DNA of 64,000 nt, taken from Nyssa sinensis (Eukaryota; Streptophyta; Magnoliopsida; Cornales; Nyssaceae). The notes beneath the pieces are model-generated. The model made no database searches, was not told the DNA's origin, and saw nothing but the letters and a program-made list of their open reading frames with translations. A program made the position numbers and the translations under genes. Each line of letters starts with the position of its first letter. Positions within the stretch are counted from its first letter, which is position 1. The DNA lies in the NCBI GenBank assembly GCA_008638375.1, contig CM018038.1:16018515-16082514 (forward strand). The letters run 5' to 3'. Of this stretch, positions 10,143 through 21,800 are shown one piece after another.

Positions 10143-13100
10143 TATTCAAATCACAATGACCGTCACTTTGTGCAACCATCCCACTACACTATTTTTTGAC
10201 CATTGAAGCCCCATGTGCAAGTGATATCACATGTCCATAGTAGTACGTTAAACCTTCCTACGACTTGGGCCAGCACTTCATGATTCCACTCAAATAGCCC
10301 AATGTGTTCATGATCATGCATGACCCAACACTAGCCCAACCCTTTTATCACAATGTGAGAAGGAAAAACCCTAGCGAGCCCATTGTGTTGTCATGAGTCC
10401 ATGACTAAAATTGCCCAAAAAAATACGTTTGACAAGATATTTTTGAAAATTGTTTCCAAAAATATTTTCAGGAAAAATCCCTCTTCAAGAAACAGTTAAA
10501 AGTAGTTTTGTGTTTCCTAAAATTTGATCTCCTTAAAAAATGAAAACTACGGAAAAAAAACCGTAATTGAAAATACAAAAAAATGAAAACAACAAACAAT
10601 CAAAAAAAAAACATCGAAATGGGTCAAATTCCTTAACAAATTTTCTGTTCTTTTCTTTGTTCAGAGATGGCTTTTTTAAAAAAGAAAAAAGAAAAGAAAT
10701 GATAAAATATTATTGAAAAGATGAGAAAGAAGACATGTTTAACTGCAGCAAATTCAAACTAAAAGAAAGAGACTCTTCTAGTCACATAGACTCACCATCA
10801 ATATGTCTAGAGTATTGGCTTCACTCATGAAATTGAGTAAGATTGATGATTATATTGTTTCCTGAAATTATTATATAAAACCTAACATATTGTATTCATG
10901 ACAATTCATAATTGTCGGACATCGGTCCAGGACTATAGGGTAAAGTCCATCGTGGCTCTTTCATAAGTACTTTCTTTCAAACACTCGTTAGGTAATCTAA
11001 GTTAATTTCTATGTTTCTCTGTCTTATACCCTTTACTTTCAATTATTTGTTTAAAATTAAGAAGTTGTAAATTGTAGGCAACTGATTCTTGCCGTCTTTA
11101 AGTTGGAAAAAAAGAACATATTTGTATTTTATTAAAATTCAAGATTTGGGGTTCAAAGTTGTAGCAATATTCATTACTTTTTTTACTACAACCATGTAAA
11201 GATAAAGAATTGAGTTCACGCCAATTGTATAAAAAGTGAATACTTACACTACTACTTTAGTCCTAGCAATATCCAGTTGTTGAATGTGTATAATCATAAA
11301 ATCATTTTAGTAAAAAAAATTCTTGGGTCAAGATGAAATGTAGCTTGAAAATGATGATATTGGGTCAGTTTGATTAGAGCAATTTCAGTTGAGTTCAGCT
11401 TTTGCTTAGCCTTTATCCAAACTTCATGGACTGAGCTTAATTGGGGTGGACTAACCCAGCTCACCCTTCTCAAACTCACTAGGTAGTTTCTTTAACATTA
11501 TGTCACACATTAACATTCTTAGATTTATACAATCATTCCCATTTTTTTTTAATTAAATGAGTTCTACATAATTTCCCTTGGCCCTTCCCTAGTCAAACTT
11601 TTTAAATGATAGAAGCTCGACCTTTTTTTTTTTTTTTTGTTTGCGCTAAGCTTGTTGCTAATACTTTCTTTTGAGTTCCTTCTTCTCTTTCTTCCATAGC
11701 AAGAGTTCAGAGAATGAAAAGATAAGAGGGCCTATGGAAAATATGGTTAGAAATCTATAATAGAGTCCGACCTCAACGTTCAAATTGATTATCTTCATGC
11801 ATAAGGATATTAGATTACTTAGTAGAAAAGATTTCAAAATCATCACAAACTCGCGACAATTAAAATAAACTTCATATATGTGATCTCAATTTTAAGAATT
11901 GTATATTGGGTAAGACAAGACAGTCGTATAATGCTACTCGATTTTAGAACTTCTTTGGGACAATTTTTATCCTCGAGGCGTTACTAACTCATTTTGTTAG
12001 ATTACTAATAATTTCATAAGTTTAACTTATTATAGAATAAGCCTAATAATATATATCAAGCTAATATCTTCTTTAAAGTGTAACCTCATCTTGCACGTGG
12101 AGAGATGGAGATAGACATACTGGTAAAACATAATACAAATTCTGATGTAACATAGTGAGAGAATGCAAATCTTACACTGACTGGATGAAGAAAATGAGTA
12201 CTTAAACACAAAGCCACTCAAGAATAGAGCTCTAATATCTTGTTGGATCATCAATTATTTTAAAATTTTGAACTGTTAAAAAATGAATCAACAATATATA
12301 TCAAGTTAATAGAATTAATCCCTAAAGTTAGCAAAATCAAACTTAAGATGTTTAATTCTTTAGCCACCTTGTCTATCAACTCACCTACAAGAAAGGGTTA
12401 AAAAAAAAATGAGAATTTGAACATTTCTTTTTTTTTTTTTTTTTCTGGTTTGGGTGAATGGAGTGTCACAATTTCTTAGAGGAAAATAGGATGCCTTCAT
12501 CAAAGGTCTTCTTTAAAATGTTTGGCCATACAGGGATGGATAGAGATTGTCCTCCAAACCTAGAATTGGGTCATCTTCCTATTGGTTATTGTTGGTGTTT
12601 GAAGGCAGTCCCTATCTTTCCCTATTAATAGGACAATACCTGAGTCTCACCATATAATCCCAATTCATGTCCATTATATATTCATACATCAATGTCAGAC
12701 ATTATAAGAAAGAAGACCTTAACCTCCACCACAAAAGTACCTCCCCACTACCTTCCATGCCCCTGTTGATTCACTAGTTACATTGCTACAACTTTTTTTT
12801 TTTTATATAACCATTCTTTTTCTGATAAAATTTTTATCTAAGACGGATAAATTTCATTTCACGTAAATTTGTACCTACAGAAAAGATGATCACTTTCAAA
12901 ACGTAAGTTTGCATGAAGTTTCGAACCTATGATGTTCAAGTTTACGACTTAATCTAAAATTTTTATTACTACTAAGATGTTATTTGTACATGCAAGTGTA
13001 CTTTTTGCACACATTACTTTTCTATAATAAAAAAAGTTGTGTTCTGGTTTTTTTCAAAAACAATATGTAATTGGACTTTTGATGAGTCAAAGTGATTTCA

Positions 13101-13440
13101 CTCACAAAATTGTGAAAATGTTTTAAAAAATTATATATATTTTTATATGGTAAATAACTTTATAATTTTCACCCAATCATGGCCTAAAAGAGGTTTATTT
13201 AGATGAGTAGTAAAAAAACATAATTTAAAAAAAGTCTTTCCGAACAGTTTAACTAAAATGTTCATTTTAAATTTATTATAATCATGAAAAATGTAGTTTT
13301 ACTAAATATCTAACTTATAAATAAATAAAAAAATTAATCATTTTAAAATTAAAAATGTTCATTTTAAAATTCATTAAACTAAGTCAAACATACACTAACT
13401 TGGGTTGTTTTTGGGGCCATACATGAAAAGCTCCTGATTT

Positions 13441-13522
13441 GAATTTGATTATTTCTTGAATTTAACATGTTAGATTATTTTGAATTTGATTATTTCTTGA
13501 TTTTAATATATTAGATTATTTA
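13441..13522. repeat. Tandem duplication, 41-bp period
   Basis: Two copies beginning 'gaatttgattatttcttga' at 13441 and 13482. Confidence 0.85.
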
Positions 13523-14401
13523 ATTAATTAGTTAATTAATTCTAATTCATATATCGTAACACTACCATCTTTCCATAAAATTTTAAAAAAAAATTATAAT
13601 TTTAATATACCTATATATATATAAATTTATAATATAGTATTTACTGTTGGAATAGTTATTAGTGCACTTAATGCGAATGGAAGAGCCGGCCCACACCAGT
13701 CAATGAGATGAGATGGCGGTAATTGGCCGTCGAAGCTTCTTAAGACTTGACATATAATACCAAAGTTAGTGGGTAGAAATAACATTAGAAAATTTATGAT
13801 CCTTGACAAATGTGCCCCCACAACAACGCACAAAATGGGCAACTGTCACCCAGTAAGTCAACTCCACGCCACGGGTCTCTTGCTCCGTTCCTTCCACTCT
13901 CACCAACCGGCATTATCTCCAGAAAATTTAATTTTAAGTCGTATTAGTTTTTTTATATTGATAAATTAATGTTATTAATTAATAATTTTAATTTAAATAA
14001 ATTTGATTTTAATTTTAATTTTAATCATACATCAAATCATAAAAATTAAAGTATGAGTCATAGTTAGAAATGATACAGAAATATTAGATAAAACAAATTC
14101 ACGAGAAAAAGAATAGACTAAGAAAAACAAGGGAAAAATCGAGAAAATCAAAGAAAATACTTTACATTCTCAGTATTCTTACTCGTCCAAATACCTTACT
14201 GACTTCTTGGGACAGCTTAGCAACCCGTTGATTAGTTCAGCTAATGAAGCTTAGTATTAGAAGAGTTGCTCCAAATCTTCATACCTAAACTATTATTAGA
14301 ATTTAACAAGGAAATTGTCATTTTATGGTAATCACGGTCTTGAAAAATTTTCATAATATCTTATCAAAATGGCAAGGAAACAGTTTATTAAAACAATTCA
14401 A

Positions 14402-14530
14402 TATATGTTCCAACTCAGAATTCAATTCACAGGATACATTTGAGTAAGTTATTATCATTCGATCCAATGTATGTTCTAATTCAGAATCCAAACCACAGTT
14501 TATATTTGAGTAACTTATTATCATTCTATC
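14402..14530. repeat. Tandem duplication, 66-bp period
   Basis: Copies start near 14404 and 14470. They share 'tatgttc-aa-tcagaat' and 'tttgagtaa-ttattatcat'. Because 66 is a multiple of three, a 22-residue repeat appears in a spurious minus-strand frame. Confidence 0.8.
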
Positions 14531-16004
14531 ATCTTTTAACTTTATCGTCGAAATGATAATTACCGGAAACCCTCCATTGATTCTCATCGTAGGTCATTTG
14601 TAGGCATTCTTTCAAGGGATACCAACGTTTTATTTGTATGATCTTTCTGCACTGCACCTCTTTTTGAGTTGCAAAAAATTGGAGAATGTGTTTGAATATT
14701 ATATAAGTAGCTAGCAAATTGAATGAGCCACTGGCACGCTACAAGACTCAATCGGAATCTATTTTTTGCTTGACAATATATTGTAAGAGAACAGTTGTAT
14801 CATTGTAGGTTTCAAAAATTTTAGAGAGGTGTAGCACGAATAGGTGAAAAGAGTATCGTAAATTCAAAAGTTGTTCATTTGAATTTTGTGTTCTTTTTGA
14901 TTTGTTAGTATACCAAATTTGGAATAATTTCATACATATTTAAATGAAATTAATCTAACTCAAAGTCTTGAAGCATCTTATGTTAAAAAGAAAAAGGGTT
15001 CCAAAATTAAAACCATCAGATATAAATTATGATTTACCCATATTTTGAAGTCAAAAGTGAGGGCTGACTTGTGACCCACTTTTAATTACTATTGGAAAAT
15101 TATTCTTTGATGTTAGACGACCACCACATCAGCAATAGTTCGAGCCAAAGGAGATTTTGGATTTAGAGTATCATCCAAAAATAATAGATATCATTATATT
15201 GACATCATGATATATGACAATTATATGAATATTTTTTTTTTTACAAATTCTAATGTTTTATTAGCTTTATTTGTTAAAATTATCAAGGAGATTGATGTTA
15301 ACAAAAAAAATATAAATTTTGTGTTTTACCATAAAGGATGGTTTTTTTTTTTTTTTTTTATAATTCGGTATTCGATCTTTTGAGTCGACTAATTCAGGAG
15401 ATTAATCTCATCGTTCATTAACGGGAGCTCGATTAAAGTCAGAACAGCGTCTCGTATGAATTGATTTAACAAAAAAGTGACATCCATTGAATTTTGACCT
15501 GATAACCTTAGATAATGTCAGTATGATATAAAAAGATATTTTAGTCATATAAAAAATTATGTTGAAATTTTAATACTATCAATGATGAAGTTTATATGAA
15601 TAATATAACATAAAGTGTCAGTATAATTTCAGAGATAATTATTAAATAATTTGAAAAATTAATGTAATGTCACCTAATTTAAAATAATTTTTGTCAAGCA
15701 ATGTTAGAGTCAATTGTGATAATAGAGTTGACAAAAATTTTAAATATAACTTCAGGAAAGATTGAATTTTATTTATTAGAATTGAATTATTTTATAAAAG
15801 TGTTTGTTCCAAGTGATGCTTTATCTAAAAAATCTTACTTGAAATAACATTTTTATTGTAAAAATGTGATTTTAAAAAATACTTTAAAATGAAAACATTA
15901 TTTAAAAAAATTATTTTAATTTTAAAACATCTCTTCAAATGATGTTTTCATAAAATACCCTTATTTTTATAAATAATATATATTTTTTTAATGACCGACG
16001 AGAG

Positions 16005-16250
16005 TGGAACCCAAAAGAAAACAAAAGCACATCAAACCAAAGTAGCAGATAGTGGCAACCGCACACCACAGGAAGAATCAGCACCTAATAAACCAGCGAA
16101 GCACACCAGAAGATCCTCAATCCAATACCCAGTTCTTTGAATACTCATTGCGTAACCAGTTAAAGCATGAGCCACTGAATTGACCTCTCGTCTGACATGG
16201 AACCACGAAATTTGTAGAAAATCTCAAAAATGACCATTCAGCAATGTTAC
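16005..16250 (-). pseudogene. LINE reverse-transcriptase 3' remnant (RNase H-like)
   Basis: The minus strand from about 16220 down to a TGA at 16034-16032 reads WFHVRREVNSVAHALTGYAM and continues to a WIEDLL segment. The pattern 'R-x-x-N-x-x-A-H-x-L' followed by a Trp-rich tail is the end of the plant RNase H-like domain (RVT_3) found at the 3' end of LINE ORF2. No upstream endonuclease or reverse transcriptase is visible, so this is a truncated scrap. Confidence 0.55.
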
Positions 16251-16526
16251 ACATTACTCTAAAATGAATCTTCACGCATCAGCCGATGGAACATATAGAC
16301 GTGTCGAAAAAGAATAATTATTTAGTTATATTTTTAAAAGTAGATTTTTAATTTTAAAATTCGAGATATACGTTTAATAAATTATTTATTTTAATTTTTT
16401 AAAATTTAAATTATTATATCTAAATATATTTTTATAATTTTTAAAAAACTAATTACAAAATTTTTAAAAAATTATATCTAAATTATTATTCAAACCAAAC
16501 TAATGTTTAATAGCCTGTCATTGTAA

Positions 16527-16668
16527 TCCCACCTTTTTTTCAAAGAGTGGCCATCATGAGGGGACTGATCTCGGGATCGATCTTGTCATGAGAAGCCCAC
16601 CTTTTTTCAAAGAGTCGGGCCATCATGAGGTGACTCATCTTCGGATCTTACTTGTCATGAGAAGGTAA
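16527..16668. repeat. Tandem duplication, about 70 bp
   Basis: Two consecutive copies share 'cccaccttttttcaaagagt', 'ggccatcatgagg' and 'cttgtcatgagaag'. They differ by several point changes. Confidence 0.85.
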
Positions 16669-16729
16669 GATAATAGTGAGTTAAAGATTAATGTTTTATG
16701 TTATATTATTTTTATTCTTTTTTAAATCA

Positions 16730-17260
16730 GATATTAAATATAAAAAAAATTTAAATTTAATTTTTTTTTTATAATTGAAAAAGTTTATGATATATATTTT
16801 TATTTAAAAGATTCAAAAAGGAATTTTTAATAATAAAAAGTTTAATTGTTAATTTTTATTTTAATACCGTTAAAATATATTATTAATTAAACTAAAATAT
16901 ATTTTAAAAAATATTAAATAATAGATATAATAAATTCTTCAACTCAAAAAAAATATAACATTTTTTATTTATCTAAAATATCTAAAAAAATAAATTTTTA
17001 CTTTATAAAATATTATTTTTTTAGGATTAAAAAATTTATTTTATATACTTTTTAATATTTTTTTTTATAAAATGTATTTTAAAAACTATTTTAGTATCAT
17101 CAGTAATATTTTTTTAAAGTATTAAGATGAAAATTAACAATTGAACATTTTTGTATTAAAAGTTTATTTTTTGAACTTTTTAAATTTAAAAAATGTATAA
17201 TGTATTTTTTGAATTAAAAACTTTATTTTAATATTTTTTAAAATATAATACTATTATATC
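16730..17260. mobile_element. Degenerate relative of the 8481 MULE-type MITE
   Basis: Internal segments resemble the 8481-9000 element: 'attgttaatttttatttta' followed by 'ataccgttaaaatatatta' matches 'attgttaacttccatctta' followed by 'ataccgttaaaaaatatta'. The inverted copy is at 17105-17150. Ends are too eroded to fix a target duplication. Confidence 0.5.
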
Positions 17261-17724
17261 AATGTCTCATTTTTCAGAATATAAATTCGAGATATAATTT
17301 TAAAAAATATACTTATTGGTGAGTTAAAATGGTGACGTGGCGACCAAAATATTACTGGAAAACAACCCTCAACAGGACAACGTAGGTTGGATCAGCATGG
17401 GTCCTCTAGTTAGATCGAGACCTGGTGACCAAACAGAGATAAGACATTGACACCTCAAAATACACTTGTCCGACAAATATGGCGAGTACGTTAATTTTCT
17501 TCACCGAGAGAGTCCAATTTCCATGACAGCTTCATCCCATATTGGATTCCGTTTCCCGTTTAATATGATTGTTGGACATTTTCGCCTTTCTTTTCCTTCC
17601 CGAATTATCTTTTTCTTTTTCCTTTTGGTTTTTCAATTCATTCTTATCTACGATTTCAAAGTAGAGTTAATAATTAACCATGGTTAACTAGACCAGGGTT
17701 AAGTTGAGCTGGTCGAGTCACGCC

Positions 17725-17731
17725 TATAAAA
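17725..17731 (+). promoter_or_regulatory. Probable TATA box of the PEPCK gene
   Basis: TATAAAA in the context cgccTATAAAAcgtgac, 319 bases upstream of the PEPCK ATG. It is followed by pyrimidine-rich sequence that would be the leader. Transcription would begin near 17755-17765. A CACGTG (G-box) at 17946-17951 falls inside that leader. Confidence 0.6.
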
Positions 17732-17899
17732 CGTGACACCTTGGCGCCTCTGTAATCACATCCTCCATTTCGTTCTCATTTGAACTTCATATACTTGGAT
17801 GGTCGAGCTCTTCCTTTTATCTTTCATCTCTCATTAGGGTTTCAGCTTCTGGTTCGCTTTCTTTCAATTTTCTTTTTCATTTTCTCTAAAAAAATTAAA

Positions 17900-18004
17900 A
17901 TGAATGGCAGAAAAGTTTTGGTAGTTCCAATTTCCATCATGGCATCACGTGTGTGTGTATATCTATATATATATATATTGATGTATGTATGTATGTATGT
18001 GTGA
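17900..18004 (+). CDS. Possible upstream ORF in the PEPCK leader
   Basis: ATG at 17900 to TGA at 18002-18004 encodes 34 residues, ending in a Tyr/Val-rich stretch produced by AT and GTAT repeats. If the leader from the TATA box at 17725 is unspliced, this short ORF precedes the PEPCK start by 45 bases and could dampen translation. A 5'-UTR intron ending at the CTGCAG before 18036 would remove it. There is no evidence that it is translated. Confidence 0.3.
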   Translation: MNGRKVLVVPISIMASRVCVYLYIYILMYVCMYV

Positions 18005-18049
18005 GGTAATTTAACAAGGGTCTGTGAAACTGCAGATCAGAAAAAAGAA

Positions 18050-18795
18050 ATGGCGACGAACGGGACTGATAAGGGAGAATTCAGCTTTGCAAGCAGTGGG
18101 AGTACCGGACGCAATGGACTTCCGAGGATTCACACGCACAAGAAGAGCCAAGACGAGATCTGTCACGACGATAGTGGTCCTCCGGTGAAAGCTCAGACGA
18201 TCGACGAGTTGCATTCCCTTCAGAAGAAGAAATCTGCGCCTACTACGCCGATCAAAGGTACTCAGGGCACCTTCGCCGCAATTTCTGACGAAGAGCGCCA
18301 GAAACAACAGCTTCAATCAATCAGGTATGTGTCCAGGAACGCGTAGACGACGTCGTGTAGAGCGTTTTTAAACACTAAAACGACTATGTTTTGTCATGCT
18401 TTATCAGTGCTTCGTTGGCATCATTGACGAGGGAGACTGGGCCGAAGCTGGTGAAAGGAGACCCGGCGAGGCAATCGGAGACTCCAAGGGCGTCTCACGT
18501 GACTCATCACCAATACGCTCCCACCCTCAGCATCAGTGACAGTGGGCTCAAGTTTACCCATATCCTTTACAATCTCTCTCCTGCAGGTAAATTTTCTTGT
18601 GGCCATTTGCCCTTCTGTCTCACGAGAAAAGCAATGGATGACTCATGACTGGATCACTTGAATGCCCAAGACGAAGGGGATTTTGATATTTAAATAGGAT
18701 AGGAGGTTATTTCTGTCATTCTTGGTGCTCCTCTTTTTTCTTTTTCCTTTTTGTGAACCTTTTCTTTCAAGTTTCAAATCCTTTATATTTATACA

Positions 18796-18843
<48 letters not shown>

Positions 18844-21800
18844 CTGTACACACAGTTAGCAATGGTAGTGGCGGGTGGCTATTTCTAAACTCTAAATCTG
18901 TTTATATTTTCCGTCCCATCTTATTTAAAGATTTATTTAGACATTGATCATAATTTTGTTTATATTTCTCAATTCTACTATCTCATATATATATATATAT
19001 ATATTTTTAGTAAGTTAAGTTTTTTATTTTAATAGATAAATTAAATTTTTGTTACTAAAATAATTAATATAAGAAAAAATAATATGAGTATAATATAAAA
19101 AATTTAAAACTAATTTTATCTAATATTATTTATTGATAAATATAATATATACAAGAATAAATAAAAAAATTAATATATAAGTAGAGCGGGGGTGGAGTTA
19201 GACCGGAGTGACCATCTCTTCCAAACAGGAAAAGTTTAAAAGTCATATTCCGATTTTATTTATAAACACTTTGTACTTGTCTTATTAAAAACAAGGTGAG
19301 ACGAGTCCCACAATTAAAGTAAATTATCATTCATACTACACACTTGTTATAATATGGACCCTCCACCTCCCTCTTGGACTGTTTCTAGTCCAGCTGACGC
19401 ATGATATTGTTCATAAAATATGTGGGAAGGCAAAAAACATTCATTATATGATTACATCCATTATTTAGATGCGTCATTCATATTTTTCAAACAGGGCAAT
19501 TATGAGTAATGCTTAAGATTTTTAATTTATATTGTAATCTGATGTGTTAAAAGATATGATGCCTCTGAAAGTAATATTTATATCACGTGAATACAAAGTC
19601 CAGCTAACTTTACCTAAAAATTCAAAAATATTTATCTTAATATTAGACTTCTTTAAAAACTCTATTAAAAATATTTATCTTCATGAGTTAGCTTACAATG
19701 TTGTATTGATTTGTCATATCTGGTTAATTCATGAATTGGTTGATAGTACTGTATTGACTTGTTATATCCGACCAAAACAATATCTTCAATTCAGTAAGAT
19801 AAACACTTTTACACTATGTTTGGATGGAAGGAATTAGAAAGAAAGGTAAAGGAAGGAGAAGGAAGGGGAGCTTATATCATGTTTTTTAAAAATTAGGGAG
19901 GGAGAGGGAGGGAGAGCTTAACCCTCATTTTAGCAATTTTGTTATCCCTCCAAAAGTGGGCGGAAATGGAAGAAAAGGAAAGAAAGATTTAATGAATTTT
20001 TAATAATACTAATATTACCCTTAAAATTATAAAAGTCAAAATAAAAATGACACATCTATCTTAAGGCATCCAAAGGGTATAATAACAAAATAATATAAAA
20101 TTATTTCATTTCCTTTCTCTTCTTTATCATTTCCAAACAAGAATTATATTAGTCTTTCCTCTTTTTTCCTTTCATTAGTTAGCCAAGCATAAAGGAATGA
20201 TTAATCTCTCCTCTTCTCTCCTCTCCTTTCTCTCATAACTAATACTCTCTTTTCCCTCCTACTTATCCAAACGGATTGTTAATAAAAATATGAAGGTAAG
20301 ACTAGAATTACTCTAAAGTCATTGTATGGTGACACGGAAAAATACAGCTACACTCCGCTTCTTTTGCTTAGATTGATATATTTGAAAAGAAATGTTTGGA
20401 AGGGAAAGGAGTGGTTTGATATATTTGAAAAGAAATTGAGAGGAAAGAGGAAGGAAGAATAAATTATTTCGTACTTGATTTAAAATTAGAGAATGTAAAG
20501 AAAAAAAATGGAGGGAGTGAAGAGATTTCTTAACCCTGATTTATTTAATTTGCTATTCTTCTAAAAGTGGGCGGAGATGGAGAAGGAAGGAAAGAAGAGA
20601 GGCTTCTAATAATTTTTTTATAATATTGATTCTAACATTAAATTATAAAAAAAAAAAAAGATACATTTATTTTAAGGTATAATAATAAAAAATATTTATA
20701 ATTCTTTCTTTTTCTTTTTATCTTCTTCTCAAGCAAGATGAGAAAAATGTTTCATGAAAATTTAAGTTTATAATAACATTATTCTTTTCATATGATTTTA
20801 TCGTCAATAATTATCATTTGCTTTTATTTTTGTTTGTATTAGTGTTTACCCATTTTTCTTTTCCCCATAAAGTAATGCACGCTTCTAACTAGCAGAGCTA
20901 TACGAGCAAGCCATTAAATACGAGAAAGGGTCATTCATAACATCAAGTGGGGCATTAGCCACACTCTCTGGTGCAAAGACGGGTCGTGCGCCAAGAGACA
21001 AACGTGTTGTCAAGGACGATACCACGGCAGACGAGCTCTGGTGGGGAAAGTAAGCGGCCTTTTTGCTCTTTCTCATAATAAATATAATCATTTTTTTCAT
21101 CTCATTTTTTCACTGACAGATTCGTATGCATTTATTAAGAGAAAAACGGGATGAAAAAAATCCATGTATATCTTTACTATATATAGTATATACATATATA
21201 TATATATATGTGTCGTATACGCATCACTTATTCAATGGTGTCATGTTTTTCTTTTAGGGGCTCTCCAAACATAGAAATGGACGAGCACACTTTCTTGGTG
21301 AACAGAGAAAGAGCCGTCGATTATTTGTGCTCCTTGGAAAAGGTATTTTGATTCTTAGCTCTTGTATAGACATCCACTATATACTAAATTTGAATAAGAG
21401 CTTTATTAGATTTGAAGTTTTCAAAGCTACACTTGAGTTTTACTCAATTTTTTTTTCTTATTAAATTTCCATCTTGACACACACATTCTCATCTTATATC
21501 AAAAGTTTTAAATTTAATTTTGAACAGGAGTTTATGTCCAGTCTTTTTTAAATTTGGGTAATATTAAAAATCTTACTCAATTTGGTATGGGCTTACAAGT
21601 TCTAAGATTTACATTCTTTTATATTTTTTTTCTTTTGAAATAGATGAGCAAATTCAGGAAGAAAACGTGTCGATCAATAAGTGATGACAGCTTACAAATC
21701 ATATAATAGTATTAAGCCTTTATTTTATTTTTTACAACCAAATCGTTTCTGTCACACTATATATATATATATATATATATAATATCGGATAAGCAACCAT

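Larger units (their letters stand above)
10143..15990. other. Gene-poor intergenic DNA
   Basis: Nearly 6 kb with no recognisable gene. Small tandem duplications occur at 13441-13522 (period 41) and 14402-14530 (period 66). A GC-richer, non-repetitive block lies at 13660-13920 and a moderately GC block at 12440-12780. Neither carries a frame I can identify. Everything else is AT-rich with poly-A and poly-T runs. Confidence 0.5.

Noticed and set aside
13660..13920. GC-richer block suspected of hiding an RNA gene or promoter
   Set aside because: I could not form a tRNA-like cloverleaf or find TATA, box or terminator motifs to support a call.
18011..18316. Minus-strand frame across PEPCK exon 1
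   Set aside because: It is a shadow of the well-supported plus-strand exon.
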